A stretch of DNA of 37,942 bases from a bacterium (GTDB lineage Bacteria; Armatimonadota; Chthonomonadetes; Chthonomonadales; CAJBBX01). Shown here in pieces: positions 25,738 through 34,803 of this stretch. Every line of letters starts with the position of its first letter. Position 1 is the stretch's first letter. A program made the translations under genes and the position numbers. The DNA is taken from assembly GCA_021811565.1 (NCBI GenBank), contig JAJZOL010000194.1:1-37942 (forward strand). Reading direction: 5' to 3'. Below the pieces are notes generated by a model, which worked only from the letters and a program-made list of their open reading frames with translations, ran no database searches and was not told the DNA's origin.

Positions 25738-28700
25738 ATGAAGACCATTATGATGCCTGTATTGAGAAAACCGATCCTGTTTCTCGCATTTCTCCTCGGC
25801 TTTATTCCGGAGTTGGTTCTTGATGCGGCTCACGCTGAATCCCCTCTGCACCATGTCACCCTCCAACTGAAATGGTATCCTCAGTTCCAGTTCGCCGGAT
25901 ACTACATGGCTGCGGAGAAAGGTTTTTATAAGCGTGAAGGTTTGGATGTGACAATTAAGTCATGGCGACCGGGAATAAATCCCATAACGGAGGTTGAGGC
26001 TAATCGCGCTCAGTTCGGAGTGGGTTCCGTGAATCTCCTTGTGGCGAGAGCGCAAGGGGTCGATGTTGTTTCGCTGGCGGCCATCATGCAGCATAGTGGC
26101 GCCTGCTTAATCGTTCCGAGGCACTCCTCGATAATCAGTTTTACCGATCTTAAAGGGAGGAAAATCGGTAACGTTGGCAATTCATCTGAAATGATTGAGT
26201 TTAAGGTGGTGATGATGAAGGAGGGAATGAATCCCAAAAACATCACCTTCACTGCAGGAGCTTCATCCATTAGGGATTTCACCCGTCATAAAGTGGACGC
26301 CTTGGCGGGATATATATCCAATGAGCCTGATATTCTTCAAGACAAGCATGTTCCGGTTACCGTTCTTCGTCCGATTAATTACGGGGTCGATTTTTACGGT
26401 GACTGTTTATTCACCACGGAAAGATTCGCCCGTGAGAATCCATCCCTCGCTCTGCGTTTCAAAATCGCCACTATGGAGGGTTGGGAGTATGCATTCGATC
26501 ATCCTCATGAGACCATTAATTATCTTCTTTCAAATTACAACAATACGCCAAACCATCTAACACGCGCTCATCTTGAATTTGAAGAGAGCATATTGGCTCC
26601 GATTATTAACCCCGATGGAATAGAGATTGGATATCAAAATCCTGACCGATGGGAGAGGGAGCAGAATTTACTGGCTGAGACTGGGGTTATTAATCATAAA
26701 ATCAACTTGAATGATTTCATCTGGAATAATCCCGAAGACAAGAGCAACGAGATTCTCACGCGGTGGCTGGATTTCTCCCTGTTGACCATGGTGGTTCTCT
26801 TAACGATTCTTCTCTCCGTGATTGGGATCTATTATTTTTGGAACAGACAATTAAAGGAGGGAGTTATCCAGATGGCGGCGGAGTTGGACGCCGCTCATGC
26901 GGATCTGGATATGCGCGGGAGGACCCTCCACTCATTGCTCCAACTTTCACAGGCTCTGACAGGTCCTATCAATGCTAGAAACGCCATGCACGATATTCTC
27001 GTGAATGTGCGAGAAGGTTTCAGTGCGAAGTCCGTTAGCCTCTTTTTGTTGGATCGCGAGGAAAGCGTGATTCGAAGGCTGTTCGTTCCAGAGGAGGATG
27101 CGAGCGGAGAGTTGACGTACCCCTATTCCAAGGAAGCCTCCATGCCTGAATCGCTCATAAGCACCGCCACGGCAATTAACCCCGAAGCATCATTGGTGCA
27201 TAGCCCACTTCAGGTGGGAGCCATGTGCCTCGGATTGCTATCCGTGGAAGAGGATTTGGAAAACGGCGATCGCATGGACGATGCCCAGAAGCGACAATTG
27301 CAGGGATTTGCGGACGAGATCGCACTGGCGCTATTTAACGCCAGATTGCTGGTTGAATCCGATCAGCAGCAAACCCGCCTTTCAATCTCAAACAAAAGAT
27401 TGCAGGCTTTGTTGGATTTCAGCCAGGAGGCGAGTTTGGCTCATAATTTGGAGGATGTCATCCGGAGCATCGCCAAAACGGTAAGGCAGGGGTATGGATT
27501 TGATCGTGTCGGGATATTCCTATCGGAAAAGAATCGCTTAAGGAAATTATTCGGCACGGATGAATTTGGAAATGAAGAGAAGGTGTCTTCCAATGACATC
27601 GTCGCCGATTTCAACGATCCCGAATCTCCGTGGCATTGGTTGCTAAATACGCGACTCGAGTATCATTACACGGATAATATGTATGCCGAGAACGGAATGT
27701 CGGTGCAAGGCGAGCCGGTAAGGGATCATATGTTGCTGATCCTTCGCTCCAGAAATGGGATTATTGGCGTAATAGCGGCGGACAACGGTATCACGCAGCG
27801 ACGTTTTTTTGACGAGGACGTCAGACCATTGCTGCCTTTCGCAAGGCACACTGCGGCAATTCTGGAAAACGCGCGATTGATTTCAGCCTTGAAGGATTCG
27901 GAGGAGTTTTCCCGTACACTGATCGCCTCGATCTCGGAGACGATATTCTCCATACGGATAAATGAAAAAAAATGGATCATTCCCTTCTACTTTAGTCCGC
28001 AGATAGAGCATATCACAGGGTACTCACCCCAGGAGTTGACGTCCGATGACGTCGATTGGAACCGTCTCATTTTCCCCGATGATCTTGGGAAGCTAACGGA
28101 GAACGTGATTATGAGCGAAGAGCATGGGGGACAACCTTATGACTTTCGTTACTGGCACAAAAACGGGCAGGCGCGGTGGGGACAGATACTCCTTTCTTAC
28201 GTGAAGGACGACCAAGGGGAGATCCGCAATGTATATGGAACATTCCAGGATATTACCGAGAGAAGAGAGTTGGAGGAGAGATGGCTGCATGTGCAAAAAA
28301 TGGAGACTATCGGAACCCTTGCAGGCGGCATTGCGCATGAATTCAATAATCTCCTCGCCATTATGAGCGGTAACATAGAGTTGGCAAAGATGGATGTCTC
28401 ACCGGATAATCCGGCGATGCATTCCCTGAATCAAAATATGAGGGCGGTGCAAAGAGCGGCGGATCTGACTCGTCAACTTCTCACATTCAGTCGCAAAACG
28501 GAGTTAAGGCGGGAAAATATATCCGTCAATAGTGTCGTACAGGAGACGATCACCCTGTTGCAGCCATCCCTGCCTAAAAAAATAGAGTTGAATCTCGCCT
28601 TGGAGGCGAACCCCTTGGAAATCGTCGGGGATGCAGGGCAGATTGAGCAAATATTGATAAATCTATGCGTCAACGCAAGGGATGCAATGCCGAATGGCGG

Positions 28701-29424
28701 AAAATTGACCATCCGCACGAAAAGGGTGAGGATTTCCGAAGGGTATCGATCCAAGCCGGACAACCTGCCCTTTGGGAGCTATGTGAGAATTCAGGTTCAT
28801 GATTCCGGATTGGGGATGGATGTTAGGACAAGGCAGAGGATATTTGAACCGTTCTTCACCACCAAACCGATGGGACACGGCACCGGCTTGGGGCTTGCGA
28901 TGGCGTACGCCATTGTCCAGGATCATCAAGGCTGGATTGAGTTGGAAAGCGTGCCCGATATTGGCACCCTCTTTTCCGTCTATCTTCCGGCGGCTCAGCC
29001 TTTGGAGGATCCGTATGCCATCATCGGCTCTCAAGTCACTCCTCCCATAGCCCTTATCGCACTTCCCAAGAGTTTGATGCGCGACCAGTTCGTAGAGGGG
29101 CTGAAAAAGATTGGCTACACGCCGGTTATAGTAAATAACGCCACCGAGACCTTGGATCTGTTCTGGACGGAATCGGAGTTGCTGGAGCTAATTGTTTGCT
29201 CGACTTCAATTTTTGAAATGAAAGCCCCCACATTGATCTCTCATATGCATGAATATAACGCCAATGTTCCGATAATTCTTTTGGCTGAGGCGGAGGCCAT
29301 GGAGCAGCTGTCCGGAATGACGCCAAGGGAGTATAAGGTGCTTTCGGATACTTCGAATGCTCAGACACTTTTGGATGCCGTTCATCAAATATCCGGCGGG
29401 CAATTGTCCGGCAATAGAGTGTGA
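25738..29424 (+). CDS. Hybrid sensor histidine kinase with NMT1/ThiY-like binding domain
   Basis: About 1228 aa. Order: signal peptide (ending AHAES), an NMT1/ThiY-like periplasmic binding domain (about 32-330; LQLKWYPQFQFAGYYMAAEK, FYKREGLDV), a membrane helix (about 346-369), two GAF domains (about 395-720), a PAS domain (725-845), a phospho-acceptor H-box with His867 (GGIAHEFNNLLA), and an ATPase domain with N box (NLCVNARDAMPNGG), DSGLGMD, FEPFFTTK and GHGTGLGLAM. The last 120 residues have a receiver-like pattern, but the phospho-acceptor Asp site reads LIVCSTS, so it is probably a pseudo-receiver. It should sense a small molecule outside, such as a thiamine-precursor-like pyrimidine, and signal inside. 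A cognate response regulator is not adjacent. Start could also be ATG 25750 or 25753. Confidence 0.93.
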   Translation: MKTIMMPVLRKPILFLAFLLGFIPELVLDAAHAESPLHHVTLQLKWYPQFQFAGYYMAAEKGFYKREGLDVTIKSWRPGINPITEVEANRAQFGVGSVNLLVARAQGVDVVSLAAIMQHSGACLIVPRHSSIISFTDLKGRKIGNVGNSSEMIEFKVVMMKEGMNPKNITFTAGASSIRDFTRHKVDALAGYISNEPDILQDKHVPVTVLRPINYGVDFYGDCLFTTERFARENPSLALRFKIATMEGWEYAFDHPHETINYLLSNYNNTPNHLTRAHLEFEESILAPIINPDGIEIGYQNPDRWEREQNLLAETGVINHKINLNDFIWNNPEDKSNEILTRWLDFSLLTMVVLLTILLSVIGIYYFWNRQLKEGVIQMAAELDAAHADLDMRGRTLHSLLQLSQALTGPINARNAMHDILVNVREGFSAKSVSLFLLDREESVIRRLFVPEEDASGELTYPYSKEASMPESLISTATAINPEASLVHSPLQVGAMCLGLLSVEEDLENGDRMDDAQKRQLQGFADEIALALFNARLLVESDQQQTRLSISNKRLQALLDFSQEASLAHNLEDVIRSIAKTVRQGYGFDRVGIFLSEKNRLRKLFGTDEFGNEEKVSSNDIVADFNDPESPWHWLLNTRLEYHYTDNMYAENGMSVQGEPVRDHMLLILRSRNGIIGVIAADNGITQRRFFDEDVRPLLPFARHTAAILENARLISALKDSEEFSRTLIASISETIFSIRINEKKWIIPFYFSPQIEHITGYSPQELTSDDVDWNRLIFPDDLGKLTENVIMSEEHGGQPYDFRYWHKNGQARWGQILLSYVKDDQGEIRNVYGTFQDITERRELEERWLHVQKMETIGTLAGGIAHEFNNLLAIMSGNIELAKMDVSPDNPAMHSLNQNMRAVQRAADLTRQLLTFSRKTELRRENISVNSVVQETITLLQPSLPKKIELNLALEANPLEIVGDAGQIEQILINLCVNARDAMPNGGKLTIRTKRVRISEGYRSKPDNLPFGSYVRIQVHDSGLGMDVRTRQRIFEPFFTTKPMGHGTGLGLAMAYAIVQDHQGWIELESVPDIGTLFSVYLPAAQPLEDPYAIIGSQVTPPIALIALPKSLMRDQFVEGLKKIGYTPVIVNNATETLDLFWTESELLELIVCSTSIFEMKAPTLISHMHEYNANVPIILLAEAEAMEQLSGMTPREYKVLSDTSNAQTLLDAVHQISGGQLSGNRV

Positions 29425-29879
29425 GCATGACATATGGCTATGGCGAGTGCGTCCGCAGCGTCATCCGGTTGGGGAGGCGTGGTAAGATTTAAGATTCGCT
29501 GAATCATGAATTGAACCTGCTTTTTGTCGGCGGCTCCGTATCCTACGACGGCTTGTTTCACCTGCATGGGAGTATACTCATGCCAAGGTGTGTTATGCAG
29601 GGAGGCGCTTAGCAACACGACTCCTATGGCTCTCCCCACCGCGAAAGCGGTGGTTTGATTTTTAGAGAAGAAAAGTCTTTCCGTCACCAAACAGGAAGGG
29701 CTGTATTCATCGAACAAGCGGTTCATTTGCTGATGGATGGTACTGAGGCGATCGGGCGGGGATTGACCCGAAGGCGTTCGAATGACCCCATAATCCAAAG
29801 CATGTATCGCCTGACCGTTTTTTTCAAGAACACCGTATCCGGTTGTCGCAGTTCCCGGATCCACGCCAAGAATGATCAT
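29385..29879 (-). CDS. ruvC: Holliday junction resolvase RuvC
   Basis: 164-aa endonuclease that cuts Holliday junctions in recombination. The acidic active site is complete: Asp7 (GVDPGT), Glu67 (LVTERLFFSKN), Asp140 and Asp143 (PDDAADALAIAICH). I take ATG 29879, giving the family start MIILGVDPG; the frame extends to 29903 without family similarity. Its 3' end overlaps the convergent sensor kinase gene by 40 bases. ruvA and ruvB are not here. Confidence 0.95.
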   Translation of the reverse strand: MIILGVDPGTATTGYGVLEKNGQAIHALDYGVIRTPSGQSPPDRLSTIHQQMNRLFDEYSPSCLVTERLFFSKNQTTAFAVGRAIGVVLLSASLHNTPWHEYTPMQVKQAVVGYGAADKKQVQFMIQRILNLTTPPQPDDAADALAIAICHAHTLLPDNCPPDI

Positions 29880-29997
29880 AATGTCGCTTCCAATCCGTAT
29901 CATTAGAGGTGATTACGCGAAAACGGAAAACGAAACGGATTTCGCTTCTGGGTGCGCTGTTGCCGACCCAAATAAGTAAATTCAAGGATAGGTTCTC

Positions 29998-30291
29998 ATG
30001 GTTGAACACATCGTATTGTTTAAATGGTCCGCAAACGCCGAGGATTCCGTAAAAGATCTCATATCCCGGGAATTACGTAAACTGCCGGATCAGATCGAAG
30101 AGATTATGGAATTGTCGTGCGGGCGGGATTTTTCGGGTAGGTCAAAGGGATATGATTTGGCATTAATCGCCCGTTTTCAGGACCGGGATGCACTAGAGGG
30201 ATACCTTTCACACCCCGCCCACCAATCTTTGGTGGAAACCCTGGTCCGACCCAATACGGAGGAAATCCTGGCATTTGATTATATCCGCTGA
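29998..30291 (+). CDS. Dabb (stress-responsive A/B barrel) domain protein
   Basis: 97-aa ferredoxin-like barrel starting MVEHIVLFKW, the typical Dabb entry, with LSCGRDFSGRSKGYDLALIARF and YLSHPAHQSLVETLVRP, all characteristic. AAGGA lies nine bases upstream. Family members are small dimeric proteins, some acting in polyketide-like cyclisation, many of unknown role. The last 188 bases are antisense to the end of the membrane-protein gene at 30104-32155. Confidence 0.88.
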   Translation: MVEHIVLFKWSANAEDSVKDLISRELRKLPDQIEEIMELSCGRDFSGRSKGYDLALIARFQDRDALEGYLSHPAHQSLVETLVRPNTEEILAFDYIR

Positions 30292-32155
30292 TTTTGCGCA
30301 TTTTTCGAGCTTTGGCAGGTGGGACTAGGGATAAACGAATGGTTCCAATATGGATGTGTTTTGCGCTTACGCACACAAACAGTGACTTCCATAATCTATC
30401 GCTGGCGGTGAACATCTGATTTGGCTTCCATTGCTTGTCATACGCCAGTAGGACGTACCTCCCGGATGCCAGATTGTCAAACTGAAATCGCCCCTTGGCA
30501 TCGGTGTGCGTGGAACTGCATACCCAACGGAGCGAATAGGGTGAGACGTAACCATTATCGTAGGGCATGAAAAAAATCCCGCCGATAGCGCCTTCGGGCA
30601 TAAGTCCCACCCTGACGTGCTCCAAAGGTTTGCCGTTTTGATATAAGGAGCCGTCAATCTCCCCATCGGAGAAAAGAGTTTGGGAGTTCAGTCTGTCCCT
30701 TGTGTTTGGCAGATTGGCTTTGCGATACCATATTTCGGCTTTCGTCCGATTCCCAAATCTAGCGTAGAGGTCCCCGACATACACCAGCGAATCCCTGTCC
30801 GGATAGGTGAACCTTTTCGGATCCGCCAGGATATCAATGTACTGATTGGCAAGTCGAGCGTCCCCGCTACCCTCTAGTTTCTGAATGAAGAGCTGAAACA
30901 CCTCGTCAGACGGGGATTTCAACAGGAATGTATCATCCAGTTGAAGCTCCTTGGCGGAATCCCACTCCAGGGAGTATATATCATGAAGGGTTTGATATAT
31001 GGACATGGATAAGGCAGTCTGATAGTGATGCTTTTCAAGGTACCTCCACAATTGAGTTTCCGTGGTGGCATTGGCGGGAAATCCTGTGTTGGTTTGCATA
31101 GGACTCACGATGGGTGTGACGTTATTCTTTGTAATCAGAAGGATGGTTTCCTTCGCAGCCTTGGTCTTTGGAGAGTGATCGGAACCTATTATCAATTTGG
31201 CGAAGGAATCGACGCTGTCGATATGCAGCGGGAAATCGCAAGATCGCATGAAATTCGGCAAAGTTTTCGCTGTGTAAAACCACGCCCAAGCTAAGAGAGC
31301 GACCGGGATCGCAATCTCTCCAATACGAGCGCTGAAAGGGGTGTTCCTCTTGGAGAATGCAAAGGCGATCGCCCCGATGGCAAATCCAACCCATGCGGCG
31401 CATCCCATGACGATCCATGCAATCCGTTCGCCGGAGCCAAGTCCAATAAAGCCAAGGGCCCCATAAAAATGGATCCAGGTCACGGGAGCGAGTGGTTTAA
31501 GGATGATCACCGCCAAAGAGGCGATGGCTCCAAACAGGAAACCTAACGGAGCCAAAGCGAAAATCTCACTTCGATTGGGAATTCGGTAGTTAATGTTATC
31601 GAAATCCCCCGCAACCCCATCGACGCTGTATAACACCCAGAGAATGGCGGATGTCAGCCCCATCCTCAATCCAAGTGATAAGGGGCTTCCCCCCATGAAG
31701 TGAGCGATCAACTCCCATACGCCGAAAATGGGAAGGATGGCGGCGACTCCTATCAGGAACGCCTTTATGAATGGCGGAGAGTGAAAATAGGTGCGCGTGA
31801 ATACATAAGGGCTGAAGTCGACGCCGGAGGTCAGGCGAAAAGTGGGGTTCAATACCCGAATTAGAATGTAGAGCGCACATAAATAGAGGATTAAATGCCA
31901 TACGATCACTAATGACGGATTGAGGGAGCCTACGGTTTCCACAAGGTTTCTCGCCTGTTCCGGCCAATGCATGGAGACGGGAACGGGGAGCCCGTTTTTG
32001 GGAACATGCTGGATGAGTGATTTCCCGCTGTCATCCAGTAGAAGAACCCACATGGCGTTGGCAAGAGGTTGCGCAGCAATCAGCGTTGCGATGATCCCGC
32101 TCCCCGCCGCTATTATCAATTGATGGGAAAACCGTGAAATCCTGCTTAGTCTCAT
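30104..32155 (-). CDS. Multi-pass membrane protein with C-terminal carboxypeptidase-like regulatory domain
   Basis: About 683 aa. The N-terminal half (to about 310) has eight or so membrane segments; the middle (about 310-530) is helical and soluble with a short TPR-like stretch (GDLYARFGNRTKAEIWYRKA); then a beta domain like carboxypeptidase regulatory domains (PLEHVRVGLM, THTDAKGRFQFDNLASGRYVLLAY). The last 61 residues are Gly/Pro-rich and lie antisense to the Dabb gene; they look like read-through into the complement, so the original stop may have been lost near 30291. I take ATG 32155, with AGAGGT just upstream; ATG 32179 is an alternative. No family name recognised; a yfbK- or Yip1-like membrane part cannot be decided. 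Confidence 0.75.
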   Translation of the reverse strand: MRLSRISRFSHQLIIAAGSGIIATLIAAQPLANAMWVLLLDDSGKSLIQHVPKNGLPVPVSMHWPEQARNLVETVGSLNPSLVIVWHLILYLCALYILIRVLNPTFRLTSGVDFSPYVFTRTYFHSPPFIKAFLIGVAAILPIFGVWELIAHFMGGSPLSLGLRMGLTSAILWVLYSVDGVAGDFDNINYRIPNRSEIFALAPLGFLFGAIASLAVIILKPLAPVTWIHFYGALGFIGLGSGERIAWIVMGCAAWVGFAIGAIAFAFSKRNTPFSARIGEIAIPVALLAWAWFYTAKTLPNFMRSCDFPLHIDSVDSFAKLIIGSDHSPKTKAAKETILLITKNNVTPIVSPMQTNTGFPANATTETQLWRYLEKHHYQTALSMSIYQTLHDIYSLEWDSAKELQLDDTFLLKSPSDEVFQLFIQKLEGSGDARLANQYIDILADPKRFTYPDRDSLVYVGDLYARFGNRTKAEIWYRKANLPNTRDRLNSQTLFSDGEIDGSLYQNGKPLEHVRVGLMPEGAIGGIFFMPYDNGYVSPYSLRWVCSSTHTDAKGRFQFDNLASGRYVLLAYDKQWKPNQMFTASDRLWKSLFVCVSAKHIHIGTIRLSLVPPAKARKMRKISGYNQMPGFPPYWVGPGFPPKIGGRGVKGIPLVHPGPENGRLMPNHIPLTYPKNPARTTIP

Positions 32156-32235
32156 TAAACCTCTTGGATCGTCAATCATATTTCTTCATGCGATCTCGTA
32201 GTGAAGGGACTGTTATGCATCAGCAATACGTTACG

Positions 32236-33651
32236 TTATTGCCGGCGATTACCGCCACGGATAATGGTTAACACCTCATCCCTTTTTCGCTCCATCATTT
32301 CCTGCGATTTTGCTTCGAGATTGAGTCTAACTACCGGATCGTTTGCGGAGGGGCGCACATTGAAATGCCAGTCCGTGTAAATTACGGTCACGCCATCCAG
32401 ATAGTTTATATCATCCGCATCCGCGTATGTTTTCGCTATCTCTTTCATTACGGATTCGACATCGGGAACGGTTGAATTTATCTCGCCTGATATGAAATAA
32501 TTGCCCAATCCCGCAATTAGATCGCTCATTCTCTTTCTTTCGGTGGAAAGCATTTGCAGTATTGCTAACAGAGGGATGAATCCGTTATCCGCATAAAAAT
32601 GATCTCTGAAATAATAATGCCCGCTCACTTCACCGCCGAAAACCGCGTTCTCTCTTCGCATCGTGCGCTTTATGAATGAGTGTCCGACTCGTTCCATGAT
32701 CGGCTTGCCCCCGAGTTTCAACACCCAATCACGTACCGCCCACGAGGATCGTATGTCATAAACGATCGTCTCGCCCGGACGCTTTGCGAGGAAAAAGCTC
32801 GCAACCAGGGCGGTGATGAAATCACCCGGAATGAACTTCCCGGTTTCATCGAGAAAATAGACTCGGTCTGCGTCACCGTCCCAAGCGACTCCAAAATCCG
32901 CGCCCTCCTTAGGCGTGCGTTGTATGAGCTCGTGGATGTTTTCAACTTCGAAGGGATTGGCTTCGTGGTTTGGAAACCGCCCATCGGGGTCAAAATACAT
33001 CTCCGTAAGCCCTATTTGCGGTATTCGATTCATTAGCTCTCGACACACTATCCCTCCGCATCCGTTGCCGGCATCGGCGATGATTTTGAAAGGTTGGATG
33101 TTATTGACGTCGACAAATCGCATGAGATGATCGACGTATTCGGGCATGATTTCCCTCTCGGTGATGTCGCCTCGTTTACCGGTGTATGCGAAACCTCCCT
33201 CCATGACGATATCGCGAAGGTCCTCCATGCCGGACCCTTGTCCGATTACCTGAGCTCCTGGACGAACCATTTTCATGCCGTTTAACTCTTTTGTGCAGTG
33301 GGATGCGGTGATTTGCACGGCGGGTATTTGCCAGGCTCCCGACACATAATAGACCATATCCGTCGTGGTGATCCCCAGTTGGATAACATCCACCCCTTGC
33401 GATGCGAGACCTTCCGACAAGGCATCACACCAGGCTGGGCTTGAGAGCCTGGCGTCGCGGCCTATCGCCACTTCGTGAGAGCCGAACAGTTTCGCCAACC
33501 CTTTGCCGATTCTCTGCACATCCTTCGGTTCCAACGGAGCCTGATAGGTGTCCGGATCGCCCACTTTGCCGTAATACACGCTATCCTTACCCACCAAATC
33601 CGGCACGATTGCACGTATGTCATAAGCGCGAAAAACTTTGGGATCCATCAT
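32236..33651 (-). CDS. manB: Phosphomannomutase / phosphoglucomutase
   Basis: 471-aa alpha-D-phosphohexomutase interconverting hexose 1- and 6-phosphates for sugar-nucleotide synthesis. Phosphoserine Ser117 in ITASHCTKELNG, metal loop Asp258-Gly-Asp260-Ala-Asp262-Arg (WDGDADRVYF), sugar-binding GEVSGHYYF, and phosphate-binding RPSANDPVVRLNLEAK are all seen. The ASHCTKELNG form differs from the usual ASHNPPxxNG. A short insert near residues 20-43 (VYYGKVGDPDTYQAPLEP) follows the conserved FRAYDIR. ATG 33651 and 33648 are both possible. Confidence 0.93.
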   Translation of the reverse strand: MMDPKVFRAYDIRAIVPDLVGKDSVYYGKVGDPDTYQAPLEPKDVQRIGKGLAKLFGSHEVAIGRDARLSSPAWCDALSEGLASQGVDVIQLGITTTDMVYYVSGAWQIPAVQITASHCTKELNGMKMVRPGAQVIGQGSGMEDLRDIVMEGGFAYTGKRGDITEREIMPEYVDHLMRFVDVNNIQPFKIIADAGNGCGGIVCRELMNRIPQIGLTEMYFDPDGRFPNHEANPFEVENIHELIQRTPKEGADFGVAWDGDADRVYFLDETGKFIPGDFITALVASFFLAKRPGETIVYDIRSSWAVRDWVLKLGGKPIMERVGHSFIKRTMRRENAVFGGEVSGHYYFRDHFYADNGFIPLLAILQMLSTERKRMSDLIAGLGNYFISGEINSTVPDVESVMKEIAKTYADADDINYLDGVTVIYTDWHFNVRPSANDPVVRLNLEAKSQEMMERKRDEVLTIIRGGNRRQ

Positions 33652-34050
33652 ATGCTAAAAACCCCCAGATGATTGTAGATGAAACAGAGGCGACCTCAAA
33701 AATCCTTTTGTGCGGTGACATGGCCATATCGTGATTCCTTTTCTTACAGCCGGAGCTAAAAATGCGTTGTCACCTGACCGTGAAGCTATGATTGGAGATT
33801 TGAGTATCAATATTATCGAATGTGAGTATATCATGAGCCCTCACGCAGGGTCAAGTGAACGTGGTTGAGGGGGGGGGGATTAAGATTTTTCGCGGCGGAT
33901 TGGATATAATCAATGAGAGGAATTGCGAAATGATAACGGCAAGGATGCTGCGCATCTCCTGAATTCCGGATATGGTACAGGAGAATATTTCTTGCGAGAG
34001 GCATGCAATATCCTCGCTTGAATGCATGATGTTTATGCGGAGATGGAGGG
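33652..34050. other. 399-base divergent intergenic region
   Basis: Between phosphohexomutase (minus) and the translin-like gene (plus). It holds a run of ten G (33869-33878) and a TATAAT at 33905-33910 that could serve the plus-strand cluster, leaving a leader of about 135 bases. No coding frame is convincing. Confidence 0.5.
33869..33878 (+). repeat. Run of ten G
   Basis: Ten consecutive G, 27-36 bases upstream of the TATAAT at 33905. Such tracts are prone to slippage, and near a promoter can change -35/-10 geometry. Confidence 0.6.
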
Positions 34051-34698
34051 ATGATGGATCGATTTGAATCCTTTGCTCAACAATTAAGGGCTGAGATGGA
34101 AGCGACAAACACTGCCCGCGAAATCGCATTGAGAGAATGCCGAGAAGTGATTCGCTATTCGTCCAGAGGCATACGCGCCATCCATCGTCTGGAGTTCGAG
34201 GAAGCCAGGGAACTCATCGACGAAGCCAGGCGATACACCGATAGCGTCAAGCACGGCACGCAGAAACATCCGGAGATCTACTATGCGGGGTACGTTCACG
34301 ATTCTCAAAAGGAGTACGTGGAGGCGGAAGCGATGTTCGCCATCATTAAAAACCTGGATTTGCCCGCTCCCTCCGATTTGGGAGTGGAGCCTGCGGCGTA
34401 TCTCAACGGTCTTGCGGAGGCGGGGAGCGAATGCCGCCGATATGTGCTGGATCGATTACGGGCGGGTGAGTTCGATATCGCGGACCGTGTTTTGCAGGTT
34501 ATGGACGATATCTATTTCGAACTGATCACTTTCGATTATCCCGACGCCATAACGGGAGGCTTGCGTCGCACCACCGATGCATTTCGTGCGGTGTTGGAGC
34601 GCACCCGAGGGGATTTGACTCTCACCATGCGCCAACACGGCCTTGAGGAGACATTGCAGCGTGTCTTGGTGAAATGGAATTCCAATGAGGCGCATTAA
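34051..34698 (+). CDS. Translin / TRAX family protein
   Basis: 215-aa all-helical protein. The C-terminal half has the translin signature: DDIYFELITFDYPDAITGG (about 152-170), then LRRTTDAFR and LERTRGDLTLTMRQ. TRAX-type nucleases use acidic residues on the inner wall; here Glu123 and Glu127 (GLAEAGSECRR) and Asp165 are candidates, so RNA or ssDNA cleavage is possible. Proteins of this family form ring- or shell-like oligomers. GGAGGG sits directly before ATGATG, so ATG 34054 may be used instead of 34051. It lies 105 bases upstream of the DHS-like gene, same strand. Confidence 0.85.
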   Translation: MMDRFESFAQQLRAEMEATNTAREIALRECREVIRYSSRGIRAIHRLEFEEARELIDEARRYTDSVKHGTQKHPEIYYAGYVHDSQKEYVEAEAMFAIIKNLDLPAPSDLGVEPAAYLNGLAEAGSECRRYVLDRLRAGEFDIADRVLQVMDDIYFELITFDYPDAITGGLRRTTDAFRAVLERTRGDLTLTMRQHGLEETLQRVLVKWNSNEAH

Positions 34699-34803
34699 TT
34701 CGCAAGGCTCGAAGCGATTCCCAATCTCATACGCGAGCATCGAATGTTTCAATGAGGGATGCGTACGTGAGACTGGTTTCTATCCCCAGTAGAAGGAAAT
34801 CGA

